Of a DNA stretch of 64,000 nucleotides, positions 60,677 to 64,000 are shown piece by piece. Location of the stretch: contig DATKPQ010000100.1 of the NCBI GenBank assembly GCA_035523995.1, forward strand, positions 1 to 64,000, given 5' to 3'. Source of the DNA: JASHVB01 sp035523995 (GTDB lineage Bacteria; Pseudomonadota; Alphaproteobacteria; Acetobacterales; Acetobacteraceae). The notes beneath the pieces are model-generated. The model was given only the letters and a program-made list of their open reading frames with translations, ran no database searches and was not told where the DNA came from. Position 1 is the stretch's first letter; every line of letters begins with the position of its first letter. Position numbers and translations under genes: made by a program.

Positions 60677-61519
60677 TCAAGGTGGACGTGTTCGGGCTGG
60701 AGCGTTATCCACCAAACGGCCGCTTGAGGGTGGAGATAAGGGGGGGGACGAGGTAGAATCGCGAGGGGAGACGCCGCGAACGAAGTAGGAGCCGTGATCG
60801 CGCGACCATCGAGCCACTTGGCCGCGCCGCTGCAGTGCAAGCTTGCCGAGCAGATTGTGAATGTGCGATTTCGTGGTCGCCACACCAATATTGAGACGCC
60901 GCGAAATTTCCTTATTTGTGAGTCCGGCACAAATCAAAGCGGCGACCTGTTCTTCTCGCGCAGTCAACTCGGGTGATGCCGCGGTGGCGGAGGATTGCTT
61001 CGTTGCACCCGACGCACCGGAAACCCACCGAAGTAGGCCTGCAGCGACCTGCCTAGAACAAGCCTGCTGACCCCGAATGATTTCCTGTACAAACGCAACA
61101 AAGTCATCGAGTGCTACGCTGCGTGGGATGTATCCGCTGGCACCGGCCTCCGCCCAGGCAATGACGTCAACCTCTGTTTCCGCCAGGGCAAGCGCAACAA
61201 TTCGAACGCTGGGCCCAAGATCACGGAAGCGCCGGGCTGCGACAAGCCCGTCGGGCAACGCGGCGTCGATCAGAATAATCTGCACGCAGCTCGCGCGCGA
61301 AATGCAAAACGCTTCGTCGACGCCGGCAACGGCGCCGACCACATGAAAGGCCCCGTCACGCGCCAGCGTCTCGGCAAGGCCCTCGCGGAAGAACCGGATA
61401 TCAGACAGTATAAGCAGACTGTGAGGCGCACCAGCAGCGTTTCCTGCCTGTGGCGCGCAGGAAACACCTTTGGCCAACGGCCCGGAAGCAGTACGATTCC
61501 CCTTTTGCGCGCCGTTCAT
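60677..61519 (-). CDS. LuxR/NarL-type response regulator, probable eCIS regulator
   Basis: A 280-residue response regulator. Residues about 33-150 form a receiver with the phospho-acceptor Asp85 (IILIDAALPDG) and a single acidic residue, Asp40, where two are usual. The conserved lysine near GYIPRS appears to be arginine (133). Residues 184-242 form a LuxR helix-turn-helix (LTAREEQVAALICAGLTNKE; IGVATTKSHIHNLLGKL). A 40-residue Ser/Pro/Arg-rich tail follows. No partner histidine kinase is in the window. It is the most upstream gene of the minus-strand eCIS run, so it likely controls the operon and is perhaps co-transcribed with it. Confidence 0.82.
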   Translation of the reverse strand: MNGAQKGNRTASGPLAKGVSCAPQAGNAAGAPHSLLILSDIRFFREGLAETLARDGAFHVVGAVAGVDEAFCISRASCVQIILIDAALPDGLVAARRFRDLGPSVRIVALALAETEVDVIAWAEAGASGYIPRSVALDDFVAFVQEIIRGQQACSRQVAAGLLRWVSGASGATKQSSATAASPELTAREEQVAALICAGLTNKEISRRLNIGVATTKSHIHNLLGKLALQRRGQVARWSRDHGSYFVRGVSPRDSTSSPPLSPPSSGRLVDNAPARTRPP

Positions 61520-61619
61520 CGCGCTTTCCGACGTGTCGGTTGTTGAATGTCGACCTCAGCGAAGACTTAGTCGCAGTCCGAATTCAGCCCAATATTCATC
61601 GGAACAAAAAGACTATCAG

Positions 61620-61907
61620 GATCTTCAAACATTGGCAAGGCCAAAGCTCTGGCTGCCTCTGGCTGCCATCGGCAAAATCGTCCGGGTCCGCGAAACCCCG
61701 GGCAAAACCACAACTGAGACGCCGTATTACCTGATCAGCACGGCGCTCTCCGGCGAACGCTTCGGCGAGGTCCTTCGCTTCCATTGGGGCGTCGAAAACC
61801 GCCTGCATTGGCGGCTGGATGTGGTGATGAACGAAGACCAGGACAGGGCCCGATTGGGAAACGCACCGCACAACCTCGGGATCATTCGAAAAAAGGGTCT
61901 CCCGTGA
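61620..61907 (+). pseudogene. ISAs1-family transposase remnant (C-terminal fragment)
   Basis: About 95 residues match the C-terminal part of ISAs1 transposases: a YYLISTALSGERF strand, then RFHWGVENRLHWRLDVVMNEDQDRARLGNAPHNLGIIRKKGLP, where the HWGxEN...LHWxLDVxxxED motif carries the catalytic glutamate. The N-terminal two-thirds is absent, and the frame ends early compared with full proteins. No intact copy is in the window. The remnant lies just upstream of the eCIS regulator gene, on the opposite strand. Confidence 0.8.
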
Positions 61908-62348
61908 TTTGCGTGGGCGATCGTCCCCCGTCAGAATACCGGAAGCATGCATGTGAGCGAGTGTTCTGACCCTGACATTTCGATCCCATCAAGCCTGGCG
62001 TCGCAGGCCGGTTTTGCCGTCCGCTGTGGGATCAAAGTGTCAGAGTCAGAACGCTAGCTCTTCTGGCCACGAATCGATGTGAGCCGGCATGCTGCGGCAC
62101 GGCACTATCAGGGGTAGGTTGAAACTACGTGCAAACTGGTGGTCACAAGGCGGTGGTCGGCCGTGCTCGAACTCGGTTGGTGATCTCGGCGACGACACCC
62201 CTCCGATCGCGGTTGTCGCCATCGGTGGCAGATGGGATTAATCGCTCATAGTCGGACAAGATGCCGATGACCGCGACCGTTCAACGCAAGGCGAGTCCGA
62301 CAATGGTATAGGCGCAATACCGCAAAGATTCTGCAACGCTTGTGGCGC
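61908..62348. other. 441-nt gap after the IS remnant
   Basis: It contains the 90-bp inverted-repeat element (61963-62052). The rest (62053-62348) shows no gene that I can support. Confidence 0.5.
61963..62052. repeat. 90-bp inverted-repeat element (MITE-like or IS end)
   Basis: Arm 1 (61963-61988) starts GTTCTGACCCTGACATTTCG; arm 2 (62027-62052) is its reverse complement with 3 mismatches in 26. The spacer is 38 bp. The immediate flanks show no obvious target-site duplication. Confidence 0.8.
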
Positions 62349-62600
62349 TCACAAGCCCTCCGTAGCTCCAACGCCCGGCATACTTCTCAGCGCGTGCTGC
62401 TGCGCCAGATAGCCCGGGTCCGATCCGTCACCAACGCGCGCCGCACCAGTGCCGACGCTGTAGCCGGGCGCCGTTTGAAGCTGCTGCCGGTTCTGCTCGT
62501 AGCTCGGGTTGCTGCTGCCGCCGATAGACGCGGCGCTTGCAACACCCGTGCCCAGCGTGAGCGCGATCGCCGCGGCGCTGGCCATGATGTGTGCCCTCAT
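62349..62600 (-). CDS. Small exported protein of unknown function
   Basis: An 83-residue protein with an N-terminal signal peptide (MRAHIMASAAAIALTLGTGVASA, predicted cleavage after ASA) and a short mature part rich in Ser, Gly and Gln (SNPSYEQNRQQLQTAPG; SDPGYLAQQHALRSMPG). It has no recognised domain; two repeats of an 'SxPxYxxQ' style are visible. The ATG at 62600 has AGGAGA six nt upstream, which fixes the start against a longer frame to 62636. It is probably periplasmic. Confidence 0.65.
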   Translation of the reverse strand: MRAHIMASAAAIALTLGTGVASAASIGGSSNPSYEQNRQQLQTAPGYSVGTGAARVGDGSDPGYLAQQHALRSMPGVGATEGL

Positions 62601-62916
62601 TTCGATCTTCTCCTGTCCAGTGCCCAGGTAGTTCAATCAAAACTCCGCCCGATGTAGGCGATGCACCGTCGGGTTCCGGTCGCAGCCCCCGATGTGTCGC
62701 CCACCGTCACATTGCATCGCAAAATGGTCGGAAAAAGCGGCGGAAGAAGCGCGGGCCGGGCAAGGCAGCAATGCTTCGCGGGCATCGTCAACTCAGGCTC
62801 GCTCGTGCCGTGCGATCCGCTTGCCGCCCATCATGACGTTGGCGCATTGCGGCCGTGGTTGGCGACGCGGTGCGGTGCTCATCCCGACGTGGGCGTCGCT
62901 CATCGGAACCAGTTCT
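62601..62916. other. 316-nt gap
   Basis: I see no supported gene, repeat or clear terminator here. Confidence 0.4.
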
Positions 62917-64000
62917 TCAGCGTTGCCGGACGTAGCCGTCGCGCGTCTGCGGCAGCTTCCAGCCGAGAACCTTGCTGGCGACCAAGGTGCGCAGGACCTG
63001 CGCCGTGCCGCCCCCGATGGTGAACATCCGCACGTCGCGTGCCATACGTTCCAGCGGAAAATCCCGGGAGTAACCGCGCGCGCCGAACACTTGCAGCGCG
63101 TCGTTGACGATTTTGATCGCCGCCTCAGAGGCGAAAATCTTCGCCTGCGCGGCAAGGTCCGGGTCGGGGAAGGCGCTGCCGTTCGGGCCGCGGGAGCCCG
63201 CTGCCGCGTAGAGCATCAGGCGCGAGGCGGTCAGTTGCGTCTGCATGTCGGCGAGTATCCATTGCAGGCCCTGGAACTCGGCGATCGGGCGGCCGAACTG
63301 TTGACGGGATTTCGACCAGGCCACGGCGTGTTCGAGCGCACCGGCGGCGATGCCCATGGCCACCGTGCCGGCGCCGACCCGCTGGCTGTTGTAGGCGTTG
63401 ATCAGGTCGGCGAAGCCGCGTTTGAAGCCAGACGGCGGCAGCAGCACCATATCCGGTGTGATTTCCAGGTCGGTGAAGGTCAGTTCGCCCTCGGGCATGC
63501 CACAAAGGCCCATGGTGGTTTCGCGCTTGGTCACCAGGAGCCCCTCGGCCTCGCCGCGGATGGCGAGGAAGCCGCCGACGCCTAGCTCCTCGCCGCTTTC
63601 GTCGAAGACACGGGCGAAGATCAGATGCAGGCGGGAGATGCCAGCGCCAGTGATCCAGTGCTTGCGACCGTTGAGTACGTAGCGGTTGCCGCGCTTATCG
63701 GCGCGCGTTGTCATGCCGGCGGCGTCGCTGCCGGCGTCGGGTTCAGTAATGCAGATCGCCGGCTTGTCGCCGTTCAGCACGAGGTCAGCCGCACGTTTGC
63801 GCTGTGCCTCAGTGCCGTACGCCATGACGGCGGAGATGGCGCCCATGTTCGCCTCTACGACGATGCGGGCAGTGACAGTGCAGGAGCGGGCCATTTCCTC
63901 GATGACCAGGATGGAGTCAAGAAAGGTGCGGCCCTGGCCGCCGAGTTCCTTGGGGATGGTCATACCGAGGAAGCCCTCGGCCTTCAGGGCGTCGACGATG
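62917..64000 (-). CDS. Acyl-CoA dehydrogenase family protein, 5' end beyond the window
   Basis: The frame continues through the right edge (IVDALKAEGFLGM precedes the first internal ATG at 63963), so the N-terminus is missing. Present are the FAD loop (CITEPDAGSDAAGMTTRA), WITGAGIS, and the C-terminal domain with RQQFGRPIAEFQGLQW and FGARGYSRDFPLERMARDVR. The canonical catalytic glutamate of YEGTAQIQR is glycine here (IGGGTAQVLR), and the alternative base used in isovaleryl-CoA dehydrogenase (E in LERLVLAGG) aligns with glutamine in SQRVGAG. 3-sulfinopropanoyl-CoA desulfinases are reported to lack the base in this way, so the protein may not dehydrogenate. The upstream part needed to judge the key arginine is off-window. 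Confidence 0.85.
   Translation of the reverse strand, partial: IVDALKAEGFLGMTIPKELGGQGRTFLDSILVIEEMARSCTVTARIVVEANMGAISAVMAYGTEAQRKRAADLVLNGDKPAICITEPDAGSDAAGMTTRADKRGNRYVLNGRKHWITGAGISRLHLIFARVFDESGEELGVGGFLAIRGEAEGLLVTKRETTMGLCGMPEGELTFTDLEITPDMVLLPPSGFKRGFADLINAYNSQRVGAGTVAMGIAAGALEHAVAWSKSRQQFGRPIAEFQGLQWILADMQTQLTASRLMLYAAAGSRGPNGSAFPDPDLAAQAKIFASEAAIKIVNDALQVFGARGYSRDFPLERMARDVRMFTIGGGTAQVLRTLVASKVLGWKLPQTRDGYVRQR

Noticed and set aside
60677..60930. N-terminal extension of the pseudo-receiver frame
   Set aside because: It overlaps the end of the LuxR-type regulator in another frame and has no receiver-like sequence, so I start the gene downstream.
61450..61734. Separate plus-strand frame overlapping the transposase remnant
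   Set aside because: Only the other frame matches the ISAs1 transposase; this one is out of frame with it and shows no domain.
1..64000. tRNA or rRNA genes
   Set aside because: Scanning by eye found no cloverleaf with conserved T-loop sequence and no rRNA core sequence. A covariance-model search was not possible.

Overview
The window is GC-rich, gene-dense DNA from a proteobacterium, most likely an alphaproteobacterium of the Rhodospirillales/Acetobacteraceae type. I infer this from gene content (a fused LivM-LivG transporter, OxyR, many acyl-CoA enzymes) and from two intergenic repeat styles common in that class: a CCCTCCCC...GGGGAGGG hairpin repeat and a short 'attgcttcg...cgcaatgac' repeat. 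No sequence search was run, so taxonomy and family calls rest on recognised motifs.

Left part (1-25.5 kb): housekeeping and catabolic genes. In order: an N-acyl-D-amino-acid deacylase-type amidohydrolase; a branched-chain amino-acid type ABC transporter (livM-livG fusion, then livF); a PAS-GGDEF diguanylate cyclase; an acyl-CoA dehydrogenase-like protein; a luciferase-like flavin oxidoreductase; a potassium channel with an RCK-type domain; an acyl-CoA synthetase; OxyR with both redox cysteines; a small membrane protein; glucose-6-phosphate dehydrogenase; an MBL-fold hydrolase; a GH13 enzyme divergent from a LamG-like protein; a zinc-free alcohol dehydrogenase-type oxidoreductase; a D-2-hydroxyacid dehydrogenase; an RluA-type pseudouridine synthase; and a rubrerythrin / Fe-S protein / DUF3501 operon. 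Short repeats lie in the gaps at 19.4-19.8, 22.0-22.1, 23.5 and 25.6 kb.

Centre and right (61.5 down to 25.9 kb, all on the minus strand): one essentially uninterrupted run of about 35 kb whose genes mostly overlap by 4 nt or sit within 35 nt. It is a complete-looking extracellular contractile injection system (eCIS), not a prophage: there is no capsid, portal or terminase. From the 5' end it encodes a LuxR-type response regulator and a small pseudo-receiver; a DUF4255 cap/terminator protein; two sheaths and two tubes, the second sheath carrying an IPT/TIG insert; a LysM-like adaptor with a Gly/Ala/Ser tail; a 52-residue DUF5908 protein; hub; spike; a 512-residue protein ending in membrane-spanning sequence; gp25; baseplate J; a propeller-P2I wedge protein; two paralogous 'NYF/NYV' proteins; two putative fibre/tip proteins; a 730-residue protein; an AAA+ ATPase; and a 1256-residue DUF4157 protein that is the best cargo candidate. 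The same run continues into a TPR protein, a glycosyltransferase-methyltransferase fusion and a triple GT2 glycosyltransferase. This suggests that the particle, its cargo or the surface it acts on is glycosylated. No PAAR tip gene was found.

Right edge (61.5-64 kb): an ISAs1-type transposase remnant, a 90-bp inverted-repeat element, a small exported protein, and a 5'-truncated acyl-CoA dehydrogenase that lacks the usual catalytic glutamates. The IS remnant and the inverted repeat sit just upstream of the eCIS regulator and may mark the edge of an acquired island.
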